NCBI RefSeq assembly: GCF_021018805.1
Contig: NC_086254.1
Coordinates: forward strand, 3,335,001 to 3,399,000
Length of the DNA stretch: 64,000 nt
Direction: 5' to 3'
Source of the DNA: Prinia subflava
Lineage: Eukaryota; Chordata; Aves; Passeriformes; Cisticolidae
Shown: one piece after another, positions 24,175 through 36,100 of the stretch
Position numbering within the stretch: the stretch's first letter is position 1
Layout of the letters: the number at the start of each line of letters is the position of its first letter
The notes under the pieces: model-generated
Databases searched by the model: none
Told to the model about the DNA's origin: nothing
Seen by the model: only the letters and a program-made list of their open reading frames with translations
Made by a program: the position numbers and the translations under genes

Positions 24175-27100
24175 GTGAGTGCGGGGCGCCGCCGGGGACG
24201 CGGGGGATGCGGGGGATGCGGGCAGCCCTCTGCCCCCATCGGGGACCGCCCGAAGCCGTCTCGGCCCCTCTCCCTGGGCAGGGGCCGCCCTGGCCTGAGC
24301 GGCGGCGGCGGGGAGGGGGTTGGGCGGGGGCTGTGAGCAGAGGATGAGCCCCCCCGGACATGGCCGGGATGTCGGGGTGGAGGGGAGGATCCCCCGGGCT
24401 GCACCCTCCGCGCCGCTGCGGACCGCTCCGGTTCTCCCGGCGCCGGGCGGTGCGAGCGGCGATCTGCGCGGTACCGGGGGGCCGCGGCGGCGGAGCGGCA
24501 TCGCCGCTGCTCGGGAGCACCGGATACAGCCGCGCGTTTGTAGCGGTGCGGGCGGGGGCTGCCCGCGGGCCGCGGGGTCGTGCCGTGCTCGCCCGGGACC
24601 GCGCCGCGCCCGCCGCGCTCCGCTCCCGTTTTGCGTGCTCATCCTCCGGCGCAGCCGCTGCGGCGGGGCCGAGGAGCGCCTGCGGCCGCTGCACCGCGGT
24701 GACCCCAGTGCGGTGACCGAGGTTGTCCGGGAGGCATCGGGCTTCGTGTGCGGCCCTCGCCGGTGCTGTGTCCCGCGGAGGCCCCGAGAGCCCGCGGTGG
24801 GAGGCGGCGGCGGCGGCGGCTGTGCGCACGGAGCATCGGTGCGAGGAGCCTCCGGTGCCCCCCTGCCCGTGCCCCCTGCGGCACCCTGGGGGCCGCGGTG
24901 GTGCTGCTGCCCACGCACGGGGCCGAGCTCCGGCAGTGGCCGGAGGGGCAGAGCCCGAAATCCCGGAGTGCTGCTCCAGCCCCCACCCCGTACCACCCCC
25001 TGGTCCTCCCTCTAGTGCGTTTTCTTGTCAGGTTGTTTTTTTTGTAGATTTTATTTTTTTAAAATTACTTCACGGTTGGCGCTGCGGAGCCGCCTGGGGT
25101 TGCAAGCGGGGTCTGTCCCGTGGGGAGACTCTGCCATAGAGCGAGGGGCAGTGGGGACCGCTGTGGGTGTCCAGTCTGGTCGGGCTCCAGACTGGAGTTT
25201 GGTTTGGTCTGGAAAACGCCAGGAGGATGGAGCTGGGGTGATGCCAGCGAGGGGCTGAAGGGTGGCTGTCGGGGATGAGGGGGTGGCTGTCGGGGATGAG
25301 GGGTGGCTGTCGGGGTGATTGTGCAGCTCTGAATGCCCAGGGGTGGCTGTAGATGTCCAGGGCTGGCTGTGGATGCCCAAGGGTGGCTGTGGATTCTGGG
25401 AAAGGAAGAGGCTCCCCCAGGAGCTGCCTCCCCACTCTGCCTGGAAAGCACCCAAACATGGGCTCTGTCTCCACCACCAGCACAGGCTGTGAAATGGGAT
25501 TGGAAAACAGGCTTTTTAATAATAATAGTAAAAAGAAGCCTCATGAATGTCCTTTTGGCAGCCGGCGCTGGCTGAGAAGTGATGCCATGGAGTATTTTAA
25601 AATTTCTCTGTTCCTTTAAATACGCCTTAAGAAAAATAGAATGTGTTTTTGCCTCACTCCCGCTGCTGCTCCTTATTCATCAGCCTCATGCTGAGGGTGC
25701 AGCATTCTTCCCGGGGACTCCTGGGGATGGAGGAATGCTTTTGAGCATGCAGTTGCCCTGAGTATGAGTGGGTGCCCCGTGGCAGGACTGCAGTGAGTGA
25801 GGCAGTGTGGATTTACACCCTTGGTGGTGGCAGACACCAGGGAGGAGCGAGATGCTGCAGTGGACACAGAGTCAGGAGCGTTTGAACTTGTTTCCTCTCT
25901 GCTGCCTCATTAATAGCCTGGGCTGGTTAATACTGTGTCTAAATTCTGCCAGGGATGATAAAAAAGAAGGATTAATAAAAAAAGAGCTGGCATTGTTGGA
26001 GCAGAGGAAGGGATGCAGGGCGGTCACTGCTCTACAGAACGGAAGCTCCATGTCTTAATGGGATTTTTAAAATGGTACTTGAAATTCAAAATGCTAATCC
26101 CAGCTCTTTTCTGAACCTCGGTTCTGGTTCGGATCAGACTTGCTGGAGCTTTTTCAGTGTCCTTGTGGGAGTAGTGATCCCAGATCTGCACTGAACTAGG
26201 GACAGGAAATTTAACTTAGCGATGAAACCTGTTCTCTTGTTGTGTAGAACAGCTGAGGATGGGCCATGCAGGATGCCTTGGTGAGGCCGAGCAGAGCTTT
26301 GTTTACAGCTGCTCCTGTGCAGGTGTCACAGCTGTGGCTATGAGTGGTCTTTCCTGCCCATCTGGAGTGGGTCTGGAGCTGGTCCCATTCCCCAACACCC
26401 CCAAAAGCAACCCTGGTGAGATGGTGTGTACATGCAGGATTGTGAGAGTCCTGTGGTGCTCCATCCTGCCATAAAGGTGCCCAGTTTGAGTGAGACATTG
26501 GGATTTCCAGGATGGGACACAGATCCAAATGGTAGAATAATTCTGAATGGTGTTTTGAGAGTGGAAGGAAGTGAGGGAGATGTGCCAGTGTTACAGGATC
26601 ACAGAGTGGTTTAGGAAGGAACCATCCAATTCCAAACCCCCAGCCGTTGTCAGGGCCCATTTTTTGGGGTGCTCTTTCCTCCTGTGCCCGTTGTTCACCT
26701 CCAGCAGCTGGTTTTGTGTGCGTTTCTGCAGTGATGTTTGCGTGTTTGTGCCATGCCACTGCCCTCCCCAGCTGGCTGAATCCCCACTCCTGACAGCCAA
26801 GTAAGTCCCTGCTCCCAGTGCTGCCTCCTGCCAGTTAAAAATAAAAATAAAATAATAAAAAATAAATATAAAGGGAGAGCAGAAGCAAGGTTGGCTGCAG
26901 GTCCGGCTCTGTGGATCCACCCTGTCCCCTCCTGTGGCAGTGAAATCTGCAGCAGTGCCCCAGGACTCCCAGCCTGTCCTCACTCCATCCCTTCCTCTTA
27001 ATTCCGTGCTGTTCCTGCTGAGGCTTTCGCTCCTGGGGGCAGAAATGTGAAGTCGACCACAGCTGCTGTTCGCAGAGGTCGGGTCTCGTGTGTGTCTCCA

Positions 27101-30100
27101 TCTTTCCAGAACCCCCCGGCTGCAGAAGTCCCTGCAGACCTTGGAGATGAATATATTCACTTGCTTAGACGCCGTCTTCCTTTGCCCTTTTTAACCTCTT
27201 CGTTGCCAGAAGTGCTCTGGAGCTGTTCAGCTCGGGCAGAAGGGTCACGTTAATAATTCAGCGGTGCCGCGTCCCTCCCGCTCGGGAGCTGTCACATGGC
27301 GGGTGACAGCCGGTGGCGCAGCCGCCCGCTCCGCCTGAGCCCGGCGCGTTTTAGCATCGCTGGAACGCTGCTTTTTTCAGGGTGGGGAGGAGCAGAGCTG
27401 CCGTGGCAGGTCAGACATCATGGCTGCCCTTAGAGCATCCCTGCTCCCACGAGCACGGGGCAGGGAAGGGGCTCTGCCCGCTCCCCTGGGGTCCTGGAGA
27501 GGCAGGGGTGGGTGAATCCTCCCTGCCGGGGGCTGCCGGGGTGGGCAGGGTAAGGAAGGTGGTGACAGGAGTGATGCAGGGGAGCCCCTCGTGCTCCTGT
27601 GTGAGCTGTTCCTGTGCTCCCCGGCAGCGGAGGGGTCCTGGGTGTCCCTGTGCCACAGGGATGCTGTTCACAGCCGTGAGTGCACACCGTGGTGTGCAAG
27701 CCAAAAACGGGGAAAAACCCTTTTCTGTGCTTTAAACATGGATGCAGGTAAAGCCCGGACTCTAGGTGAGCTCTGGGTGGTGTGTCATTGTCCCTATAGG
27801 ACACGGAATGAACCGCACTGACTGTGAATCCTGTGAAGGCAAGAGAGAGCACTTTACTTAAAATGTGATTTCTTTATATACTGTTTACAGAGACTAATAT
27901 GATTAGATGGGCAAAGTTAGCACTTCTTCAACCACATTAGTTAAGTCAGAGGGCCATCAAGAAGTCCCTCCTCTAAAAAGAATGAATAACACAGCTATAG
28001 TTAACAAAACATCTCTTTTTGTTTGCAGCAAATAGCCTGGGAAAGAAATTTCACAAACCAAAACATCTCAGACATGAAATCAAGGCCCCATGTTGTGTCC
28101 CCAACCTTGGAGGGGCCTGATGGGGTGATGAGTTTGAGGGACAGACAGACCTCAGAGGGGACACTGAGCCCCAGGGTCCCTTGGTGTGTGTTGGGGAGCT
28201 TCAGCTCTGGTGCATGGAGGTTTGGTGGTCCCGGTGAAGTCAGCTGGAATATGAGGATACACTTGACCCACTGAGACCTGGTGTCAGTGTGGGCACCAGA
28301 GAGTGGTGAGGGTGAGAATAAGCGCAGCCAGATACCTCAGCTGGGTGTCTGAGAGGCTGGAGCCAAAAGGGTTCAGCCTCGTCTCTGTTGTTTTAATGGA
28401 AGTGGCTTTGTGTGTGAGCTGCTCGGAAGCTGTACAAATGTTTGTTTTGCCATGTATCTTCCCGTTAACAAGATTTCTCAGGAAATATGCAAAATTATCA
28501 CTACAGGCAGAACATGTACAGTAAGGCTCATTAAGCTAAGTACTGTGATAAATTGCTTCTTCCAGAAAATTATGTATATTAGCAAAAAGGAGGAGAGCGA
28601 GCCCGGATGGAGGACCAGGAAGACAGAGTGTGTGGTGGTGTCCTGGCTCCAGGTGACCTGAGCACACCTGCCTCAGGGGAGTGTCCTTGCACCACGGTGT
28701 CTGCAGGATGAGCCTGGAGGGGATGCGTGGGGAGGGGAGGGCAAGCAGAGGACAGCATGGGAAATGGAGATGGAGCAGTGCTGTGTCAGGCCCAGACCAG
28801 GCACAGAGCCAAAGAGGCTGCCTTTGCTCAGGAAAAATATGAAACGAGGCAACTGTGGAAGCACAAGGAGTCGAAAGTTTTGCTGAACTGAGAGAAGGGG
28901 AGAGGGCAGGGGTGATGTGTCACAGGCTGCTGGCACCTCTGCCTGTGCCCCTGCCTGCAGTGGCCAGAACCAGGGCTGGTGTTGGAAATGTGGGCACTGC
29001 TTTTGCTCCCCAAATCAGGAAGCAGACTTAGGCTGTGAACAGGGGCAGGCTGTGCATGTAGTGTGTCATGGGCTCACAGAGTGGTGTGGGTTGAAAAGGA
29101 CCTTCAAAGATGATCTGGTTCCAACACCCCTGCCATGGGCAGGAACACTTTTGACTAGACCAGATTGCTCTGAATCTTCTCCAGACTGGCCTTGAACACT
29201 TCCAGGCATGGGGCTGACACAGCAGACTGACCTCTGGGTGCTCAGGTCCCACATGAGAGATGTTCTGAAACACCTTTCAGCCTTTTTCAGTGATACTCTG
29301 AGTATTTTCCGTAGTGGTGCAGCTGCTCTCCCCTGGCAGGAGGGTCTCTTCCTCCATCACCTTTTGCAGGAGTGATGGAAGTAGTGAGTGGAGCCCAGGA
29401 CATCTGCTGGCCAAAAGCTCTTCTTGGAGACATCCAGAGAACAGGAATTCCTTCTGCTCCAGCAGCCCTGGAGAGCTCAGGCTCAAGAAAAGTTTCCCCT
29501 CAGCTGCTGAGGAACCTTCAAAGAACCATGTCATCCAACCCTATTGCCATGGGTTGGGATACCTTCCATTAGACCAGCTCCTGACTGGTTGTAGAATTCC
29601 AAATCTCTTACCCAAGTTGTGTTCATTTGCTCCTAGGCCAGCATATTCCTTCTACAGGAGAAGGTTCCTCCTCCCTGCTGCCTCCTCCTCCTCAGGCATC
29701 CACAGGCCCCTCAGGACACACCCCAGTGCAGGGGACAGACCTGCAGGGTGCAGCATCAAAACCTGCTGCAGGCTGGGACTGAACTTTCTGTTAACAGTAC
29801 AATTTCCCAGATTCTAGTGAATACTTGCAGACCCAGATTTCTTTTCATGGTAAATAACTAAAAATGAAGTTTTCTGCTCGCTGTCCTGTGAGTTTTCAGG
29901 AGAGTGCTGCCACTGTGGCCACTTCCATTCTGCTGTACTTCTGCAGATGTGTGCTGCAGGTTTTCCAGTATGAGCTCTGCCTTTTTGTCTGCCATTGCTG
30001 GTCTTCCATCAGGTTCTTCACACTTTGGTTTGTGTATGAAATAATTGTTTGCTTTGGTTTTCCAGAGGATCTTTGCCTTTTGGGAGGATCAGTGTCTCAC

Positions 30101-33100
30101 CTGGATGGTTCTGAGGTTCTTTGACAGGGTCTAGACAAGAGCACCAAAGAAACATCATTGAGCTTTCATGACCACATGAGCAACCTGGTTTGGTGGAAGG
30201 TTGGCAAGGGGTTGGACTGGAGCATCCTTGAAGGTCCATTCCAAATCAGTATATTCCATGAGTGCGTGTTTGCCAGGGGTAATGGGGTTTGAGGAATAAA
30301 TGGGATTTGTGGACTGTGTTGATCCCACAGCCATGGGAACTGGGTGCTGCCTGTGTCACCTTCTCTGCCTGAGACTTTCCTTCTTTTTTCTCTGAGAGTT
30401 TCCTAGGACAGACTGCAGTGTCACTAGTGGGCATGGCCAGGGCTTGGTGACATTGGCAGACACCAGAGCACGGTGATGATCCCAGCAGAGCCCTCTCTGA
30501 GTGAATGGGGTGGAGATAAGAGATGAGTGCTGTGGCTGCAGGTCCTTCTGCTGCCCATGGGAAGCTCTGGTCTGCATAGGAACTGTAACAATGATGGTGG
30601 CACTTACAGGACATTAAGAAATTAATTTCAGATTGTTTAAGTCTGCTTTTAACCAAATTGTTCTCCAGCCATGACTGTAAATTTATAAAGTACTGGCTGT
30701 AAAGTACGGGTGCTTTTCCAGGAGGTGATAGTGCTGTCCATGTTTCAGAGCTACAGAAGGAGGTCAGTGAGTTCAGCTCATTGCCCTCTCCAGGACTGGT
30801 GGCAACTCTGTCACCTCTGACACTTATTCCTCAGAGTTAAGAAGAATTTTACCTGTTTGCTTTTAAAACTGAGCTTAAGAGTGATCATGGTTCTGATAAA
30901 AGGCTTGAACTTTGTGCCAAAGCTAGGAATTATTTTACAGCAATGCAAGCCAGCACCTAAGGACAAAACTCTTGGAAATCGTGTTCTCCCTTGCACTGCT
31001 AGTGTTGGAAATTGGAAATACCAGCAGACTCATGCAGATGTTGCTGGATGCTGAAGTCATCTGTACCTTGGACTTTTATTCATAAAAAAAGTTGTTAATG
31101 GGAAGGTTTGGGCTGGTTGTGGTGAATATTAGAGTTCCAGAATTGCTTAGGTTAGAAAACCCCTCTAAAATCCAACTATTTCCCCAGCACTACCAAGGCC
31201 AGCACTAACCCCAAGTGCCACAGCTACACATCTGTTAAATCCATTCAGGGATGGTGACTCGACCACTGCCCTGCACAGCCTGTGCCTTGGAAACTGGGCT
31301 GGACAGCCCTTTCCCTGAAGAAATTTCCCCCAGTTTCCATCTAAACTTGCCCTGGCACAACTTGAGGCCATTTCCTCTTGTCCTGTCCCTGGTTCTCTGG
31401 GAGCAGACCCTGACCCTCACCTGGTTCCACCCTCCTGTCAGGGCATTGTAGAGAGTGAGGTCCCCTCTGAGCCTCCTTTTCTCCAGGCTGAGCCCCCAGG
31501 TCCCTCAGCTGCTCCTGGTGCTCCAGATCCTTCCCCAGCTCCTTTCCTTTCCCTGGGCACACTCCAGCCCCTCAATCACCTTCTTGTTGTGAAGGGCCCA
31601 GAACTGAGCCCAGGGTTTGTGGTGCCCCAGCAGTGTCCAGCACAGGGGGACAGGCACTGCCCTGGTCCTGCTGCACACATTATTTCTGATACAAGACAGG
31701 TGCCACTGGCCTCTTGCCCACCTGGGCTTATGTTCAGCTATGCCAGCCAGCACCCCACGGCCTTTCTCAGCTTTTCAGTGCCTCTGCCCCCAGCCTGGAG
31801 CATTCCATGGGGTTGTTTTACCCTAGTGCAGGACCTGGCACTTGCCCTCGTTGAATGTCATAGAATTGGCCTTGGCCCATTGATTCATCCCATCCACATC
31901 CCTCTGCAGATCCCTCCTGCCCTCCAGCAGGTCAGCAGCTCACCCAGCTTGGTGTCTTCTGCTGAGAGTGCCCTCGATCCCCTTGCCCACATCATTGCTG
32001 AAGCTGTTAGACAGGAGTGGCCCCAGCACTGATCCCTGGACAGCACCACTGGTGACAGGCTGCCAGCTGGATTTAGTCCTGGAATAGGACACAGTGAGTT
32101 TGGGGGCTGTGTGCCATGGAATTCCCAATCTCTCGTGGTGCACAGCTGTCCTGTATGTCTGCAGAAAGGGCTGAGGCTGACCACAGGTGGTTTAAACCAT
32201 GGCCTTGGGTGGTTCAGTGCTCCAGGACTGGGAGCAAACCCTCCGGCTGTCCTTGTGCTCTGCCTTGACACCACCTCCCTGGAAACCTTCAGGAGCAGCA
32301 CTTCAGCCCTGCTTGAAGGACAGTTTTTGGCTGCTGCAGATGCCTAAAGCAAACCCTGAAGGGTGGGGAGGTCAGGGCAGCCCTAGGGTGAGGGACTCGT
32401 TCAGTGAGTGGGAGATCCATGGCTGCTCTGTCCAGTGGGGCTGTGCTGAGCTGCCCTTGTGCTGCCAAGCATCCCAGAGCCAGGCTGGGATGTTTCCAGA
32501 GATCTGCATGCTCTCCTACGTGTCCTTTAGGCTCTGTGAGATGGCTGAGATGTCAGTGCTGCTCGCTGCCGAGTTCTTCAGACCTTGCCCTTCCTTGCAC
32601 AGCTGTGTGCTGGAATGAGCTGCCCTGGGAGCTCTCGGTGTCAGCAGCAGTGCCTGGGCTTGGGGGTTTGGATGTGGGGTCAAGGTGACTGCTGCTGGGT
32701 GTTGGAGCCCCGTGTGCCACTCTGTGTGGGGACACGATCCCAGGCGTGACCCACAGAGGCATCCCCAGGAGCAGCCTGTGCGTCCCGCTGTGTTCTGGCT
32801 ACAGAAAGGGCAGCATTTCATCAAGCAAGGCAAGCCCAGATGGCTGGAATCTCTTCAGCTGGGCAGAGCAGCACGGAGGTGTTTGTAAATATAAACAAAC
32901 AGATGCAGCCTGGGACTGAAGCCATTGAGCAGCCTCCTGCATCTCAGGGATGAGGCCTCTCCATACTTAACTGAGTGGTCCCTGGAAGGGGGATGGCAGC
33001 TGGTGTGGCTCTTTCTTTCCCTCGTGCTTTTGTGAGGCTTGCCTTTTCTCTGGTAGGGTGGGAGGCAGCAAGGCCTGGCCCACAGCCCTGTGGGGTGCTG

Positions 33101-36100
33101 GAGGCAGGCAAGGGTCACTGCCTGCTTGGACACAGATGTTTCCTAGGAAAATGTGCCAGCAGGGCTTGGTCTGGGGATGTGTCTGGGTTCAGATGTGCCC
33201 AGCAGTGGCTGAGCCCGTTGTTCCTCTGCCTTTGCTGCCTGCAGCAGCTCCCTGGGTGCATCTGGACATGGTCAATCCATCTGCAGCACTGACAGGAGAG
33301 GACAGGAGCCTGGGGCTGTGTGTGCCCACTGCTGAGGTGACAGAAACCTGCACAGCCCACCCTGCCAGCTTTGCTGTTTGGAGGAGAGCAAGCATCAAGT
33401 CTTCTCAGGTGTTCTGTGCTCCTTTCTCTTTCAGAAAGTGCTTGGAGAGGGACTGGGGTGGGTTGGAACCATGTAATTTGTACAATAATGAATCTATTAG
33501 CATGTGCTGGTTGCAAAACCTACAGAGCCAGGGTGCTCTGGGGCTCTGGATGTCTTCCCATCCACTACTCCTTTTTGTCAAGGGTGATATCATGGTTTGC
33601 CTCTGCCTCCACTTGGGATTTTGGCCCTTGTGGAGGGCACTTTGAACCCTGTGAGGCTCCAGAAGCGCTGAAGGAGCTCTGACTGACCTGCCCTCCCCAC
33701 CTGGCTCCTGCTCTCACTGGCACTGAAGAGGCAGCGGCTCCCAGAGCCACCCCAGCAGCCAGGACCGTGCCCATGTGGTGCCACTGCTTGGCCTCTGCTG
33801 GACTGGAGAAATAAAAACCTTCCAAAAGAGGGGTTATCCTCACCTGCCCTATGTGGGGGGAAAGCCTGGAAGCCCTGGGTCCTTGGTGCTGCCTGGCAGT
33901 GTCTGAGGCAGAGGTGAAGGGGCCCTGGGAGGATGCTGTGCCTGACACTGTGAATTCCCAGGCTGGGGAATTGTTTGCTGCTTGTGCTGCTTGAGCAGCA
34001 CCTGCAGGTAGTTTTGACTGAGACAGGAGCTTTCAATGTGGCTTTGGAAACCCAGCTCACAGCTGGGATGTGTGAAGCCAAAACACTGCTGTGTGATGCT
34101 TTCCATTTCCTTTGGAAAGTTTCGGTCTCGTTCCTACTTTTGTACTAGAATTAATCAGGGGGAGACATCTCAAGCTTGGGTAGAGCAGTGAGGGCCAGAG
34201 TGGAGGGAGATGCTGGGAGCAGCTGATCCATCAGTGCCCTGCATCCTGTGAGCTGTTCTCCCAGTGGGATCTCCTCTGGTGCCAGTCCAGGTCACCCATT
34301 ACCAGCCACGGCTGCTGCTCACTGGCTCGGGGTGCTGGGGTGGGATGATCAGCCTGACACTGGGGGTCAGGGCTGGTACAGCACTGAGGGTGTTTCCAGT
34401 GACGTGGGTTGGACAGATGGTGCCCTTCTCCAGCCCGGAGTGACAAGTGACATGTGTCCTCCTGACCAGCAGGCTCCATCTGTGTAATTTCCTCTTCATG
34501 GGGCTTCTGGCTGGGCTCTGTGCCGCTCCCCCTGTCCAGTGCCTGCCCTAAATAACATCACTCTGCCTGCCCATCAGCTCCCAGGAGTGGTCTACCCCAA
34601 CCATGAGTGCCTCTGACAAGGCTGTGTGTGGCTTTAGCAGAAACCCCCTCTGTGGGTGGTGGGTGCCCTTCCTTTGGGATCTCTGGGTATGGCAGGGTCT
34701 GGTGGGCAGCATGGATAGGACTACGCAGGGATGTGGCATCCTTTGGGCAATGAGCCAGGTCTGTTTTGGGTGTGGAAAGGACAAGCAAGAGGTGACAAGG
34801 AGAAGAGCATCTTTGGCAGGTACCCTGCTCTCCTGCTGCTCTTCCTCTCTGCCAGTCCCTGGCCTTGCTGGTTCCTGTACAAGCCTGCATTTAAAATTAA
34901 CAGTGGGAATACTCCACTCATAGGCTTCAGAAAGGGGCTCAGAGTTCTGGCAAATTGAGATCCCACCAGAACGATTCCAAAAAGGCTGGATAGGCTTGTG
35001 GGGAAGTTGTGTTGAAGGTATGTTTTTCTGTACAGTGCTGCAGGGGCTGACTGGTGCTTCCCATCCTGTTCCAGCTCCTGCCATGGGCCCAGACACCTTT
35101 CACTATCCCAGGTTGCTCCAAGCCCTGTCCAGCCTGGCCTCAGACACTTCCAGGGATGGGGCAGCCACAGCTGCTCTGGGCAACCCACCCTCATGGACTG
35201 ACATTTCTTCCCCATGTCCAACCTGACTCCACCCTCCACCCAACACCACTGTCCTGTGCTGGGACTCCAGAGCTGGAGGCAGCTCCAGGGAGTCTCAGGA
35301 GAGTGGAGCAGAGGGGGAACATCCCCTCCCTCCCCTGCTGCCTTCACTGCTGAGAATGAGCTCAGGAGACATTTGGCTTTCTGTGCTGCCAGTGCCCATG
35401 GTCAGGTCAAGTCCCATTTGTCACCCACCAGAATCTCCTGATCCATCCTCACCAAAGTGTGTGATGCTTAAAAGCTGTTGATGCTTAAAATCAAGCACAG
35501 CACAAACCTAGCAGGCATGTGTGATATGTAAAGTGGAATGTGAACATGGTTGGATCTCTGTAGCAAAGATCTATCCATGCATTCCCAGCTTCAGGACATG
35601 GTTCTTTGTGACCTCCTCGATGGTGAGCCCTCCTCCCGTGTGCTGTGGGTGCTGGGGGAGTGCTTGGGATGCTCTGGGAGCAATGGAGTGTATGTGGGCA
35701 TTGCTCTGGAACCAGTTGTTGACCCCAAGTGGACCTGAGCTTACAGCCAGGCTTGCTGCTGGCTGAAGGAGTGGCACAGTTGGCATTGGGGTTGGGATTA
35801 GAGGGTGACAGCTGTCACTGTGCTCAGATGGTTTTGAGCAAGGCTGGAGCAGTGATGACAGGGGACAGGGGAGGGAATGGGCTGGCTGGTGTGCAGGAAG
35901 GGTTTAAAAGAGCCTGTGGCCAAATCCTGCCCTTGGCTCCAGGGAGGTGTGGGAGGTGTTGGATGTGGTCATGGATCCGGCTCTGCCCGAAGCCTGAGCT
36001 GTGCTCTGGCTCTCAGTGCCAGACTGTGACTGCCGAGGGGAATGGGAGAAGTGGTGAGGACCTGGTGTGAGCAAACTGCAGAATTTTGGAAGCAAAAAGC

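Larger units (their letters stand above)
22660..25150 (+). promoter_or_regulatory. CpG island and promoter region of STX1A
   Basis: A 2.5-kb block of very high GC and CpG content surrounds the STX1A start codon at 24145. No TATA box is seen near the start. A (GGC)n run lies at about 24800-24819 in early intron 1. Long open frames here, including a 321-codon minus-strand one, overlap in several frames and are GC artefacts. Confidence 0.75.
28120..31125. other. STX1A intron 1, mostly unique sequence
   Basis: Apart from CR1 remnants at 29068, 29513 and 30176, no gene or RNA is recognised. The A/T-rich stretch 28430-28590 and the 29820-30120 stretch are unassigned. Confidence 0.45.

Noticed and set aside
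24510..24535. A possible REST (RE1) site, AGCACCGGATACAGC, near the STX1A promoter
   Set aside because: The left half-site fits, but the spacing and the right half do not match the canonical or known non-canonical RE1 layout well enough.
23879..24996. Minus-strand frames of 316 and 321 codons over the STX1A start
   Set aside because: Arg/Pro/Ala-rich translations in several overlapping frames are typical of a CpG island. They are antisense to a recognised exon.
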